Counted from the first letter of the stretch, positions 33,913 through 43,837 are shown. The stretch is DNA of 64,000 nt from Microlunatus antarcticus (GCF_014193425.1 NZ_JACHZG010000001.1:310001-374000); one strand, 5' to 3'. Program-made: numbers and translations. The notes: a model not told the origin generated them from the sequence alone.

Positions 33913-33985
33913 GGAGAGGTCCTGTCGGGCGGGAAGAGGATGACCAGAGGGGCGGCGCACGGGCCGGGCCCTCACGGGGAGCGCG

Positions 33986-34066
33986 CTAGGAGCGCGTGGT
34001 CATTCGACACACCGCGCTGGCCGTCCGGCTCAGGTCGATGTGGCGGCGCTGGTGCAGCGTCCTCAT
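33986..34066 (-). CDS. Probable regulatory leader peptide for the cysteine dioxygenase-rhodanese unit
   Basis: A 26-codon ORF with an excellent ribosome site (GAAGGAG, 8 nt before ATG). It encodes a basic peptide beginning MRTLHQRRHIDLSR and continuing to a single cysteine in SAVCR. The RRHxDLxR...SAxCR pattern is that of the actinobacterial putative leader peptides found before sulfur-metabolism genes. It ends 73 nt before the dioxygenase ATG. Ribosome pausing at the cysteine codon could control the genes downstream. A promoter-like TAGCGT is at 34109-34104. Confidence 0.75.
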   Translation of the reverse strand: MRTLHQRRHIDLSRTASAVCRMTTRS

Positions 34067-34103
34067 CCGGGTCGCTCCTTCTCTCCTCGTGCGTGCGGAG
34101 CCC

Positions 34104-34109
34104 ACGCTA
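34104..34109 (-). promoter_or_regulatory. -10 element of the leader peptide transcript
   Basis: TAGCGT on the minus strand, with TTAGGC about 17 nt upstream as a weak -35 candidate. It gives a leader of roughly 30 nt before the small ORF. Confidence 0.45.
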
Positions 34110-34217
34110 GGCCCGACTGCAGGAGCCTAATCCCTTGTCTCACCGTAGGGAACATCGGGTTTGTGTCGGCGCTGCGTTCGCAGCCACCGCCTCCTGTCCG
34201 CCTGGCAGACTGGTCGC

Positions 34218-35630
34218 GTGCGACACTTCGACCTCTGCGTCATCGGCAGCGGCTCCGGCAACTCCGTGATCGACGACGCGATGGACGACTGGTCGGTCGC
34301 CATGGTCGAGGCGGGGACGTTCGGCGGGACCTGCCTCAACGTCGGCTGCATCCCGACCAAGATGTACGTCTACCCGGCTGACCTCGCCGCCTCGCCGCAC
34401 CAGGCCCGGGAGCTCGGCGTCGACCTCGACCTCGCCGGCGTCCGCTGGCCCGACATCCGTGACCGGATCTTCGGCCGCATCGACCCGATCTCCTCGGGCG
34501 GTCGCGACTGGCGGGCCAATCGGCCCAACGTGAGCCTGTACGAGCAGCGGGGCCGCTTCGTCGGCGACCACGAGCTCCTCCTCGAGGCCCGCGACGGCCG
34601 CCCGGAGACCAGGATCACCGCGGACCGCTTCGTCCTCGCCAACGGCAGCCGGCCGGTGATCCCGCCGTTCCCTGGGCTCGACCAGGTCCCGTACGAGACG
34701 TCCGACACCGTCATGCGGCTGCCCGAGCTGCCGCGCTCTCTGGTGATCGTCGGGGGTGGCTACATCGCCGCCGAGTTCGCGCACGTCTTCGCCTCCTTCG
34801 GCGTCGCGGTGACGATCGTCGGGCGCTCGCCGCGTCTGCTCTCCCGCGAGGACGAGCAGGTGTCGGAGCGGTTCACCGAGCTGCTGGGCCACCGGGTCGA
34901 CGTCCGGACGAGCACCGAGGTGCAGCGGGTCGACCGCCGCGCCGCGGGCGACGGGGTCCGGCTGACCGTCCGCGACGGGCAGGGGACCGAGAGCACGATC
35001 GAGGCCGACCTCCTCCTGGTCGCCACCGGCCGCAAGCCCAACGCCGACACGCTCGACCTCGCCACCACCGGCGTCGAGGTCGACGACGAGGGCCGGGTCG
35101 TCGTGGACGCCCAGCAGCGGACCACCGCGTCGAACATCTTCGCCCTCGGCGACGTGTCGTCGCCCCACCAGCTCAAGCACGTCGCCAACCACGAGGCCCG
35201 GGTCGTCAAGCACAACCTGCTGCACCCCGACGCCCTCGTGGCGTCCGACCACCGCTACGTGCCGCACGCGGTCTTCTCCGACCCCCAGGTCGCTTCGGTG
35301 GGCCTCACGCAGGCCCAGGCCGAGGAGCAGGGCCTGGACCACGCCGTGGCCGTCCAGGACTACGGCTCGACCGCCTACGGGTGGGCGATGGGCGACAAGG
35401 ACCACTTCGTCAAGCTGGTCGGCGACCGACGCACCGGCCGCCTGCTCGGCGCGCACCTGATCGGCCCGCAGGCGTCCTCGCTGATCCAGCCCCTCATCCA
35501 GGCCATGAGCTTCGGCACTCCGGCCCACGAGGTGGCCCGGGGCCAGTACTGGATCCATCCGGCCATGGCCGAGGTGGTGGAGAACGCGCTGCTGGCTCTT
35601 CCTTCTCCGGCTGGGTCGTCGGAGGTCTGA
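34218..35630 (+). CDS. mtr: Mycothione reductase
   Basis: FAD-dependent disulfide reductase that returns mycothiol disulfide to mycothiol with NADPH. The 470 residues show FAD binding GSGSGNSVIDD, redox cysteines in GGTCLNVGCIPTKM, the NAD(P)H site VIVGGGYIAAEFAH, FALGDVSS, and a C-terminal HPAMAEVVENALL with the catalytic His-Glu. The GNSVIDD start separates it from lipoamide dehydrogenase. GTG 34218 has CAGACT 6 nt upstream. It goes with mshD at 57425-58360. Confidence 0.93.
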   Translation: MRHFDLCVIGSGSGNSVIDDAMDDWSVAMVEAGTFGGTCLNVGCIPTKMYVYPADLAASPHQARELGVDLDLAGVRWPDIRDRIFGRIDPISSGGRDWRANRPNVSLYEQRGRFVGDHELLLEARDGRPETRITADRFVLANGSRPVIPPFPGLDQVPYETSDTVMRLPELPRSLVIVGGGYIAAEFAHVFASFGVAVTIVGRSPRLLSREDEQVSERFTELLGHRVDVRTSTEVQRVDRRAAGDGVRLTVRDGQGTESTIEADLLLVATGRKPNADTLDLATTGVEVDDEGRVVVDAQQRTTASNIFALGDVSSPHQLKHVANHEARVVKHNLLHPDALVASDHRYVPHAVFSDPQVASVGLTQAQAEEQGLDHAVAVQDYGSTAYGWAMGDKDHFVKLVGDRRTGRLLGAHLIGPQASSLIQPLIQAMSFGTPAHEVARGQYWIHPAMAEVVENALLALPSPAGSSEV

Positions 35631-36017
35631 GGTCTCAGGTCTCTGGCCTCCTGGCTGACGTCCGGCGCCGTCGCGGTGTCGGACGGCGGCGGCTCGCAAC
35701 CATCCGCCCGGGCGTCGTTGCGTCTGCTGCTTCTCCTCCGTACGCGTACGCCCGGGCTCCCGCCAGACCCATCCACGCTCCCCGCCGCCGTCCGACACCG
35801 CTCCTTCACGGTCACCGTCGGCGCCTCGTTCGTTCAACCCTCCCCCGTGTTCTACGGGTGGGTGGCAGCGGCGTCCCTGGTAGGTCCCGGCTCCGTAGTC
35901 GCTGCCCCCTGAGCCCGTCAGAGTCCACACGTCGGCGGGGGACTGCGCCTAACGCTCCCTGAGCTTGTCGAAGCGGTGTCCTGAGCCTGTCGAAGGGGGC
36001 CTCGGAGAGGTTGGCGT
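35631..36017. other. Intergenic region with short direct repeats
   Basis: 387 nt in which I see no supportable gene; open frames here lack a ribosome site and recognisable content. The right end carries two CCTGAGC-type repeats (separate entry). Confidence 0.5.
35957..35995. repeat. Two copies of a CCTGAGCYTGTCGAAG repeat
   Basis: CCTGAGCTTGTCGAAG at 35958-35973 and CCTGAGCCTGTCGAAG at 35980-35995, 22 bp apart. This short motif, with complement CTTCGACARGCTCAGG, is a dispersed intergenic repeat known from many high-GC genomes. Confidence 0.6.
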
Positions 36018-36470
36018 TCAGCTCGGGAGGAGGCGGTGACGGAGGCGGGCGATGCGGGCCAGGCGGGCGGCGGGGTCGTCGCCGGCGGTGACCCAGCGGC
36101 CGTACTCGTCGTGGTGGTCCTCGGGTAGGGCTGACCAGGCGTCGCGCAGGGGTGCGTCGGTGCTGAGGGCCTCGTCCAGCTCGAGGCAGGTCAGCGGGAC
36201 GGGCTCCGCCTCGGGCTCCTCGACGGGAGGAGCGGCCTCGAGCTCGACGTGGACCTGGTCACCGGCGACGACGCCGAGGGTAGTCAGGAGGGCCTTCTTC
36301 AGCCCGAGGAACGTGCGCCCGCCGTACGCGCCGAGGGTCGCCTCGAACGACTCGGGGCCGATCCGGACGACGACGCGGCGCGAAGCCAGCTCGGTGAGGG
36401 CCGCCTTGGGGACGACCAGCGCGTGGCTCCCGCGCCCCGACGCGCGGACCTCGGCGTCGAAGGCGGGCAC
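36018..36470 (-). CDS. DUF1905 / YdeI (OmdA)-domain protein
   Basis: A 150-residue two-part protein. Residues ~1-85 resemble DUF1905 (HALVVPKAAL, then GGRTFLGLKKALL). Residues ~95-150 match the YdeI/OmpD-associated tail (LDEALSTDAPLRDAWSALPEDHHDEY.RWV, then ARRIA-like RLARIARL). The function is not established; distant relatives are called bacteriocin-protection proteins. GTG start at 36470, 19 nt after bioY on the same strand. Confidence 0.75.
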   Translation of the reverse strand: MPAFDAEVRASGRGSHALVVPKAALTELASRRVVVRIGPESFEATLGAYGGRTFLGLKKALLTTLGVVAGDQVHVELEAAPPVEEPEAEPVPLTCLELDEALSTDAPLRDAWSALPEDHHDEYGRWVTAGDDPAARLARIARLRHRLLPS

Positions 36471-36489
36471 GCGGCGTGAGAGGGGTCGG

Positions 36490-37068
36490 TCAGCCGCGAC
36501 GGGTGCCGACGAGCTTCCACGCGGCCGGCAGCAGGGCTGCGGCCACGACGACCTTGATGAGGTCGCCGACGAGGAACGGGGCGACGCCCTTGGCCAGCGC
36601 GGTGGTGATCCCCATGCCGGTGCTGGCGGCGAGGCCGGTCACGCCGAAGGCGTAGATGACGACGTTCCCGAGGACCAGCAGGCCGGCGCTCTTGAGCACC
36701 TTGCGGTCGGCACCGGCCTCGGCGAGGCGGCCGGCCAGCCAGGCCGCGGCGACGAAGCCGACGACGTAGCCGAAGGACGCGAACGCCCAGCCGCTCTGGT
36801 GGCCCGCGAACCACGGGACCCCGACCATGCCGGCGAGGAGGTAGAGCGCCATCGACGCGGCGCCGCGGCGGCTGCCGAGCGCGGCACCGGCGAGCAGGAC
36901 CGCGAAGGTCTGCAGCGACAGGGGGACCGGCGTGAAGGGGAGCGGGATCTGCACCAGCGCGCTCAGCGCGACGAAGAGCGTGCCGCCGACCACGAGGGCG
37001 ACGTTGCGGACCAGGCCGCCCGGGACGACGTCCGCGAGCGTGCGGGGGGAGGCGCTGACGAGAGACAT
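36490..37068 (-). CDS. bioY: Biotin transporter BioY (ECF S component)
   Basis: A 192-residue membrane protein with six hydrophobic segments and BioY signatures IPLPFTPVPLSLQTFAVLLAG (written here as a span), LYLLAGMVGVPWFA and a C-terminal GDLIKV. It binds biotin and may work alone or with a shared ECF energy module; bioM/bioN are absent here. ATG 37068 has TAAGGT 6 nt upstream, so it is probably leaderless. I see no obvious BirA or BioQ operator. Confidence 0.92.
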   Translation of the reverse strand: MSLVSASPRTLADVVPGGLVRNVALVVGGTLFVALSALVQIPLPFTPVPLSLQTFAVLLAGAALGSRRGAASMALYLLAGMVGVPWFAGHQSGWAFASFGYVVGFVAAAWLAGRLAEAGADRKVLKSAGLLVLGNVVIYAFGVTGLAASTGMGITTALAKGVAPFLVGDLIKVVVAAALLPAAWKLVGTRRG

Positions 37069-37109
37069 GGCCTCACCTTAATGGGCGGCGTCGGCCGACC
37101 GGAACACGC

Positions 37110-38174
37110 TCAGCCGTCGACCTGCAGCTGCTCGAGCGCGTCCCGGGCCGGCTGCAGCAGCTCGGGCGTGGTGTCCGGGATCGAGGCGTAGAAGAGACCC
37201 GAGCGCTCGGTCCCCGCCTGGACGATCGCCACGATGAGGCGCTCGCCCTTGGTCTGCAGCCCGGGGATGTCGAAGGTCAGCTTCGACTCCACGACCCAGG
37301 CGTCGTGACCGTCGATCGTGGTCGCCTTGTCGGTGACCACGTCGCTGTTGACCTGGTTCTGGCCGTAGAACTTGCCGAGGATGCACTTGACCACGATCTG
37401 CGAGCCCTGCTGCGGGGTGAAGAAGCCGTCGCCGGCCTGCAGCTCGCCCACCAGCACCGAGGCGACCCAGCCGCCGCCCCGGCCGTCGTAGTTGGACTGC
37501 ACGGGCACGTCCTGGCTCAGGACGTTGACGCCGAAGGGCACCCGGGTCTCCGCCTTCGGCGCTCCCCACGGGGAACCGAGCTGCGGGTAGGAGACGGGAC
37601 CGCCGTGCACGCGGCCGTCGGCCGGCGGCTGCGCGGCGGAGGGGGAGTCGGAACGCTCGGGCGGGCACTGGTCCGCCGACGCCTGACCGCTCCCTCCGCC
37701 ACCGGCCGTGATGCCGCCACCGTCGGTGGCCGCCCGGATGGCGACGACCGCGACGATCACCAGCGCGACGAGCAGGACCCCGGCGCCGATCCACCAGCGG
37801 ATCCCGGAGCTCTTCTTCTGGAACTGCGCGTACGGGGGCTGACCGGCCTGGCCGGGCTGACCGGTGGCCTGGCCGTACGGGTTGCGTCCGGCGCCGGCGG
37901 TGCCCGATCCGAAGGCGGACCCGCCCTGGCCGGAGGCACCCTGGCCGTAGGACGACTGCCCGTACGAGCCCTGGCCGTACGAGCCCTGCCCGTAGTTGGC
38001 GTGCGCGGTGCTGCCGGCGGTGCCGGCGGCGGAGCCCGGGTTGACGAGGCCCTGCGGCGGGGCCGCCGAGGACGGGTCGGTGGTGGTCGCCGCAGACCAC
38101 GCCCGACCGTCCCAGTAGCGGTAGAGACCCTGGCCGCCGCCGGGATCGGGATACCAGCCGCCCGTCGCACTCAC
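37110..38174 (-). CDS. DUF2510 domain membrane-anchored protein with GQGSYGQ repeats
   Basis: A 354-residue protein. Residues ~6-30 are a DUF2510 module (GGWYPDPGG...LYRYWDGRAW). A low-complexity Gly/Gln/Tyr/Ser linker (repeated GQGSY) runs to ~residue 120. One membrane helix (WWIGAGVLLVALVIVAVVAI, ~130-150) precedes an extracytoplasmic domain of unknown fold with two cysteines (DQCPPE, VKCILG). It is probably a cell-envelope protein. GTG 38174 has TAGACT 6 nt upstream. Confidence 0.75.
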   Translation of the reverse strand: MSATGGWYPDPGGGQGLYRYWDGRAWSAATTTDPSSAAPPQGLVNPGSAAGTAGSTAHANYGQGSYGQGSYGQSSYGQGASGQGGSAFGSGTAGAGRNPYGQATGQPGQAGQPPYAQFQKKSSGIRWWIGAGVLLVALVIVAVVAIRAATDGGGITAGGGGSGQASADQCPPERSDSPSAAQPPADGRVHGGPVSYPQLGSPWGAPKAETRVPFGVNVLSQDVPVQSNYDGRGGGWVASVLVGELQAGDGFFTPQQGSQIVVKCILGKFYGQNQVNSDVVTDKATTIDGHDAWVVESKLTFDIPGLQTKGERLIVAIVQAGTERSGLFYASIPDTTPELLQPARDALEQLQVDG

Positions 38175-38260
38175 GGGGCGAGTCTAGGAGGCCGCGGGTC
38201 CCAGGCCAGGGTCCTGCGCGCCTTCACAGCGAGCCGTGACCTGTGCGTCACAAGCAGGAA

Positions 38261-38294
38261 CGCCCCCTGGACCCGTCGGCGGGTCCAGGGGGCG
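38261..38294 (-). terminator. Strong hairpin terminator of the pst operon
   Basis: A perfect 15-bp stem (CGCCCCCTGGACCCG and complement) with a TCGG-type 4-nt loop, about 30 nt beyond the pstB stop on the minus strand. No long U-tract, as is usual in this phylum. Confidence 0.8.
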
Positions 38295-38323
38295 TCCGGC
38301 CGGCTGGCAGGAGCGTCGGCGGC

Positions 38324-39100
<777 letters not shown>

Positions 39101-39104
39101 GTTC

Positions 39105-40025
39105 TTACTTCTCCTTGAGCTTCGTCGCGCGCGAGATGCCGCGGGCGAGGAGGTTGAGCAGCATGACGATGAGGATCAGCGTGAGCGCTGCAGCCCACGT
39201 CCGGTCGTAGCCGGGGAGGCTCGGCGCGATGTCGCGGCTCGAGTTGATCATGGTCGGCAGCGAGGCCATGGTCGCGCTGGTCGGCGAGAAGTTGATGCCC
39301 ACCGCGTACGAGACCAGGATCAGCAGCGGCGCCGTCTCGCCCATGACGCGGGCCAGGCCGAGCATGACGCCGGTGGAGATGCCGCCGAAGGCGGTCGGGA
39401 TGACGACCTGCAGGATCGTCTTCCACTTGGGGACGCCGAGCGCGTACGAGGCCTCACGGAGGGAGTCCGGCACGAGCTTGAGCATCTCCTCGGTGGAGCG
39501 CAGCACGACCGGGAGCATCAGCAGCACCAGCGCCAGCGACACGGCGATGCCCGAGCGGCCCAGGCCGAGGATCGTGATCACGAGCGCGTAGATGAAGAGC
39601 GCCGCCACGATCGACGGGATCCCGCTGAGGATGTCGACGGTGAAGCTGACGACCCTCGCGGCCTTGGTGCCCCGCGCGTACTCGACCAGGAAGATCGCGC
39701 CGAGGACCCCGAGCGGGACGGCGATGACCGCGCAGATGAGGCCGATCTCCAGGGTGCCGACGATGGCGTGGTAGGCGCCACCACCCTCCCGGCGGGGCGT
39801 GATGCCGCGCTGGCTCTCCAGCCACCAGCTGGAGGTCAGCAGCAGCTTGTAGCCCTTGCTGATCACCGTCCACAGGACCCACACCAGCGGGATCAGCGCG
39901 AGGACGGTGGCCAGGCCGACGTAGACGGTCGCGATGCCGTTCTTGAGCGTGCGCGAGCCGCTCGGCTTGGAGAACGAGACCGGGGCGTCTCCGGTGCCCG
40001 GCGTCACTGCGGTGGACGTGGCCAT
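39105..40025 (-). CDS. pstA: Phosphate ABC transporter permease PstA
   Basis: A 306-residue permease with six membrane segments and the cytoplasmic EAA loop [20 protein letters not shown] that docks on PstB. ATG 40025 overlaps the pstC stop (TGATG); a GTG one codon earlier is possible. It partners PstC in the membrane channel. Confidence 0.96.
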   Translation of the reverse strand: MATSTAVTPGTGDAPVSFSKPSGSRTLKNGIATVYVGLATVLALIPLVWVLWTVISKGYKLLLTSSWWLESQRGITPRREGGGAYHAIVGTLEIGLICAVIAVPLGVLGAIFLVEYARGTKAARVVSFTVDILSGIPSIVAALFIYALVITILGLGRSGIAVSLALVLLMLPVVLRSTEEMLKLVPDSLREASYALGVPKWKTILQVVIPTAFGGISTGVMLGLARVMGETAPLLILVSYAVGINFSPTSATMASLPTMINSSRDIAPSLPGYDRTWAAALTLILIVMLLNLLARGISRATKLKEK

Positions 40026-41242
40026 CACTTCACTCCCCGGTCGGCGATGGTCCGGGCCGCCGCGTTCACCAGGAAGGTGACCACGAACAGCACGAGGCCC
40101 GCCGCGATGTAGGCGCCGGTCTTGGACGGCGAGTCGAACTCGGACGCGTTGTTGGCGATCTTGCTGGCGAACGTCTCGCCGCCGGCGAAGATCGACGGGG
40201 TGAAGGCGCTGCCCGGCGCCGGCTGGCTGAGGATGATCAGGACCGCGATCGTCTCGCCGAGCGCCCGGCCCAGCCCGAGCATCGAGGCGCTGATCACGCC
40301 GGAGCGGCCGTAGGGGAGCACCGAGGTCCGGATGACCTCCCAGCGGGTCGCACCGAGGGCGAGCGCGGCCTCGATCTGGTCGCGGGGGGTCTGCTCGAAG
40401 ACGTTCTTGGAGATGGACGTGATGATCGGCAGGACCATGATCGCCAGCACGATGCCGGCGACGAAGACGGTGCTCTTCGGGTCGGACTCCAGCCGGAAGA
40501 GCGGGATCACACCGAGGGCGTTGCCGAGCCAGGTACCGATCGGGCCGAGGAACGGACCGAAGACCGTGAGGCCCCAGAGGCCGAAGATGATCGAGGGGAC
40601 GGCGGCCAGCAGCTCGACCAGGAAGCCGACGGGCCCGGCGACGCGCTTGGGCAGGTACTGCGTGAGGCCCAGCGCGACCCCGATCGCGACCGGCACGGCG
40701 ATGACCAGCGCGACGAGCGAGGAGAGCACCGTCGTCCAGAGCAGGCCGAGGATGCCGAAGCGGAGGTCGCCGCCGGACACCTGCCAGTTGCGCGACAGCA
40801 GGAAGTTGTCCTGGTCGGCCAGGATGCTCGGCAGCGCGAGCACCAGCAGGAAGATGCCGACGAAGGCGACGAGCGCCACCAGGAGGACCGCGGTGCCCTT
40901 GGTCATCGCGCCGAAGACGAGGTCCCCGGTGCGGCTGATGGTGGCGAGCCTGACCCCGCTGCCCGGGCGGTCGGCGTCACGCAGGTCGGCGTCCGGTCGG
41001 GACGGCGCGACGTGGTGCTCGACCACGGGCACCGGGCTGTGGGGGGCGGCCTCGTCCTGGACGGGCGAGATGGCCGGGTCGGCCGCGGCGGGGACGCTCG
41101 TCAGCGGGTCACCCTCCACCGGGCGGGCGAAGGCGGATGGCCCGTCGTCGAACCCGGTCCTGGCGTGGGCCAGCGGGTCGACCACCGGCTCGACGGTGCC
41201 GGTCCGGCCGTCGGGACCCGGCTGTCGTGTCGTATCGGTCAC
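40025..41242 (-). CDS. pstC: Phosphate ABC transporter permease PstC with long N-terminal extension
   Basis: A 405-residue permease. The membrane part starts near residue 118 (VLLVALVAFVGIFLLVLAL) and has the loop QIEAALALGATRWEVIRT that contacts PstB. The first ~110 residues are Pro/Asp/Val-rich and look disordered, longer than the usual N-terminus. GTG 41242 is supported by GAAGGG at -7, so the extension is probably real. A large hairpin separates it from pstS. Confidence 0.94.
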   Translation of the reverse strand: MTDTTRQPGPDGRTGTVEPVVDPLAHARTGFDDGPSAFARPVEGDPLTSVPAAADPAISPVQDEAAPHSPVPVVEHHVAPSRPDADLRDADRPGSGVRLATISRTGDLVFGAMTKGTAVLLVALVAFVGIFLLVLALPSILADQDNFLLSRNWQVSGGDLRFGILGLLWTTVLSSLVALVIAVPVAIGVALGLTQYLPKRVAGPVGFLVELLAAVPSIIFGLWGLTVFGPFLGPIGTWLGNALGVIPLFRLESDPKSTVFVAGIVLAIMVLPIITSISKNVFEQTPRDQIEAALALGATRWEVIRTSVLPYGRSGVISASMLGLGRALGETIAVLIILSQPAPGSAFTPSIFAGGETFASKIANNASEFDSPSKTGAYIAAGLVLFVVTFLVNAAARTIADRGVK

Positions 41243-41286
41243 TGTCAGCCCTTCTAGGACGCTCTGCGGCTTGACGCGAGGACGCC

Positions 41287-41345
41287 GGCGCCACCCGATC
41301 GGCGCGTCCGAGGCCTCGGGGGCGACCTCGGACGCGACCGGGTGG
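41287..41345 (-). ncRNA. Intercistronic hairpin between pstS and pstC
   Basis: In the 120-nt pstS-pstC gap, CGCGTCCGAGG (41303-41313) pairs with CCTCGGACGCG (41326-41336), and the flanking CCACCC (41291) pairs with GGGTGG (41340). Such a structure commonly protects the pstS mRNA or attenuates read-through, so binding protein is made in excess over permease. Confidence 0.55.
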
Positions 41346-41362
41346 CACCGGCGCCGGATGGA

Positions 41363-42514
41363 TCAGGAGATCGCGGAGACCGCGGTCTTGACCTTGGTCT
41401 GCAGGTCGGTCGGCAGCGGGGCGTAGCCGAGGTCCTGCAGTGCCTTCTGCTCCTCGTCGGAGGAGAAGAAGGTGAGGAAGTCCTTCACGAGGGCCGTCTT
41501 GTCGGCGGCGAGGCCCTTGCTGCAGACGATCTCGTAGGTCACGAGCAGGGCGGGGTAGGCGGCGGAGTCCTTGGGCTCGTAGTTGAGCTTGAGGGCCAGG
41601 TCGTTGCCGCTGCCGGCCACGGTGGCCTCGGACACGGCCTTGCCCACCGACTCGCCGGTCAGCTCGGTCGCGCCCGTGCCGGTGGAGCTGGAGAGCTGGG
41701 CGATCGCGAGCTTGTTGTCGCGGGCGTAGCTCCACTCCATGTAGGAGATGGAGTTCTTGGTGCTGCCGACGGCCTCGGCCACGCCCGAGGACTTGTTCTT
41801 GCCCTCGCCCGTGCCGGTCCAGGCCTTGGCCGGCTCCTTGGTCCACGCGCCGTTGCCGGCCGCGGCCAGGTACTTGGTGGCGTTCTCGGTGGTGCCCGAC
41901 TCGTCGGAGCGGAAGAAGACGGTGATCGCGTCGCCCGGCAGGGTGACGCCCGGGTTCAGCTTGGTGATGGCCGGGTCGTTCCACGTCTTCACGGTGCCGT
42001 TGAAGATCTTGGCCAGCACCTCGGCGCTCAGGACGAGCTTGTCGACGCCGTCGACGTTGTACGCGAAGGCGATCGGCCCGACGACCATGGGGATGTTCCA
42101 GGCCTCGTTGCCGCCGCAGCGCTCCTTGGCCTTGTCCGACTCGACGACGCCGTCGACCGCAGCGGTCTTGAGGGCGGAGTCGGAGCCGGCGAAGTCGACC
42201 AGGCCGTTGTAGAACGACTTGATGCCGGCGCCGGAGCCGGTCGGGTTGTACTCGATGGTGGAGGCGTTGTTGCAGGCGGAGCCGTAGTCGGCGATCGCCT
42301 CGGTGATGGCGTTGCCCTGGGCGCTCGAGCCCTCGGCGTTGAGGGTGCCCGAGGGGCACGCCAGGCCGGAGGCGTTGGCGCCGGTCGACCCGGCGTCGGA
42401 CGAGCCCGGGGCTGCGGTGCCAGCAGGGTCGGAGCCGCAGGCGACGAGGCTCAGGGAGGCCATCGCAGCGAGGGCGGCGAACGTGGTGTTCCGCGCGCGG
42501 CGGGAGGTGATCAT
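41363..42514 (-). CDS. pstS: Phosphate-binding lipoprotein PstS
   Basis: A 383-residue periplasmic-type phosphate receptor. The signal peptide ends in a lipobox (SLVACGSD; lipid-anchored cysteine near residue 26). A Ser/Gly/Ala linker follows, then the PstS fold: EGSSAQGNAITE (phosphate loop), YNPTGSGAGIKSF, FRSDESGTTENATKYL and a late SKGLAADK. ATG 42514 with AGGACTTGC-type ribosome site. A tandem PHO-like box lies at 42633-42654. Confidence 0.97.
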   Translation of the reverse strand: MITSRRARNTTFAALAAMASLSLVACGSDPAGTAAPGSSDAGSTGANASGLACPSGTLNAEGSSAQGNAITEAIADYGSACNNASTIEYNPTGSGAGIKSFYNGLVDFAGSDSALKTAAVDGVVESDKAKERCGGNEAWNIPMVVGPIAFAYNVDGVDKLVLSAEVLAKIFNGTVKTWNDPAITKLNPGVTLPGDAITVFFRSDESGTTENATKYLAAAGNGAWTKEPAKAWTGTGEGKNKSSGVAEAVGSTKNSISYMEWSYARDNKLAIAQLSSSTGTGATELTGESVGKAVSEATVAGSGNDLALKLNYEPKDSAAYPALLVTYEIVCSKGLAADKTALVKDFLTFFSSDEEQKALQDLGYAPLPTDLQTKVKTAVSAIS

Positions 42515-42841
42515 GCAAGTCCTTCACAGACAAGTGGAGGGCTGCCGGGAGCGCGTGCGCGCCCCCCGACGCCGGCCGGCGGCTCGCCGGCTGATCCGGA
42601 ACGTACGCAGGTCAGTTGTCCGGTTGGACCCGGTCAGGTGAACGGAGGATGAACGGTCCCACCGTGCTGCTGTGACGATGCAGAAGCAGGTCCTGCGGTC
42701 GACGGCGGCTCGTGGGTCGGAGCGGGCCGACCGTGCCCTCACGGGGTCGCGCACCCCGGTCCACCGACGTCACCTGCCGGTCGTCCGCGTCCTCTACAGT
42801 GCGCGCCGACGCGAGCCCACGCCGACCGACCAGGAGGAACG
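42515..42841. other. Divergent control region between pstS and the glycosyltransferase cluster
   Basis: 327 nt with the pstS promoter and PHO box (42633-42654). For the plus strand, TACAGT at about 42796 is a -10 candidate for the GT2 gene, which has its own AGGAGGA ribosome site. No ORF here is supportable. Confidence 0.5.
42633..42654 (-). promoter_or_regulatory. PHO box of pstS
   Basis: Two tandem 11-mers on the minus strand, GTTCATCCTCC then GTTCACCTGAC, matching the direct-repeat units bound by PhoP in Streptomyces. They lie about 120 nt before the pstS ATG. Confidence 0.8.
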
Positions 42842-43801
42842 ATGCGACCCGACGTGTCGGTGATCATCCCGATGCACAACGCCGCCGCGACGGTCGACCG
42901 GCTGGTCGGGTCGCTCCTGGCGATCGACGCGCCGAGCGTCGAGGTGGTCGTCGTGGACGACGCGTCGACCGACGGCTCGGCCGACCGCGTCGACGCGACC
43001 GGGGACCCCCGCGTGGTGGTGGAGCGCTTCACGACCAACCGGGGTGCCGGGATCGCGCGCAACCGCGGGCTCGAGCTCGCCACCGGGCGCTACGCGCTCT
43101 TCTTCGACGCGGACGACGAGATCCACCCCAGCAGCCTGGCCGCCGCGGTGACGGGGCTGGACGAGACGAGCGCCGACGTCGCCTTCCTGCCGTACCGGTA
43201 CCGCCGCGGGCACGCGTCGACCTTCGAGGGCATGAACGTCTTCGACCTCGCCGCCTGGGGCCGCTACATGCCGACGGGGCGTCGCCTCACGCACCTGGCG
43301 GAGGCGCCGCAGCTGCTCGGCTTCTCCAGCTATCCCTGGAACAAGGTGCTGAGGACCGATCACTACCGCCGGGCCGGGCTGCGCTTCGGTGGCACCCCGG
43401 TGCACAACGACATCCTCGGCCACTGGCTGACGCTGCTCGACGCGGACGGCATCCTCCTGCTGGACCAGCCGCTCTGCACCCACATCGTCAGCGCCGGCGG
43501 GCGCAACCTGACCAACCGGGAGAGCCGGGCCCGGCTCAGCCTGGTCGAGGCGCTCGACGAGACCTACACCGAGCTCGAGCGCCGGCCCGAGAAGCGCAGC
43601 CGCTACGCCCAGCACTACTGGGACTTCGTGCTGCGCGTCGGGGGCTGGGCGACCACCCGCCTGACCCCGGAGGTCGTCGACGAGTTCAACCTGAAGATGC
43701 ACCGCCACCTGCTGCGCATGGACCTGGGCGACTACGCCCGGCTGCGGCTGCGCCGGGACCCGCTCCTGGCCGACCTCGTCCTGCGTCGCGCGCTGGCCTG
43801 A
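42842..43801 (+). CDS. Glycosyltransferase family 2
   Basis: A 319-residue GT-A enzyme: VSVIIPMHNAAATVDRL at the N-terminus, VVVVDDASTDGSAD, and the metal-binding FFDADDEI. The C-terminal part (from ~residue 125) is helical and resembles teichoic-acid or capsule glycosyltransferases (YPWNKVLRTDHYRRAGLRF). The sugar is unknown. It is the first gene of the surface-polymer cluster, facing away from pstS. ATG 42842 with AGGAGGA. Confidence 0.88.
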   Translation: MRPDVSVIIPMHNAAATVDRLVGSLLAIDAPSVEVVVVDDASTDGSADRVDATGDPRVVVERFTTNRGAGIARNRGLELATGRYALFFDADDEIHPSSLAAAVTGLDETSADVAFLPYRYRRGHASTFEGMNVFDLAAWGRYMPTGRRLTHLAEAPQLLGFSSYPWNKVLRTDHYRRAGLRFGGTPVHNDILGHWLTLLDADGILLLDQPLCTHIVSAGGRNLTNRESRARLSLVEALDETYTELERRPEKRSRYAQHYWDFVLRVGGWATTRLTPEVVDEFNLKMHRHLLRMDLGDYARLRLRRDPLLADLVLRRALA

Positions 43802-43837
43802 CCCAAGTGCCGGCCTGACCCGAAGAAGGAGGCGGAC

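Noticed and set aside
35631-35930. Possible coding frames after mycothione reductase
   Set aside because: No ribosome site, no family resemblance, and frames end in repeats.
37920-38010. Repetitive GQGSYGQ-coding DNA as a CRISPR or tandem array
   Set aside because: It is in-frame low-complexity linker of a DUF2510 protein with irregular repeat length.
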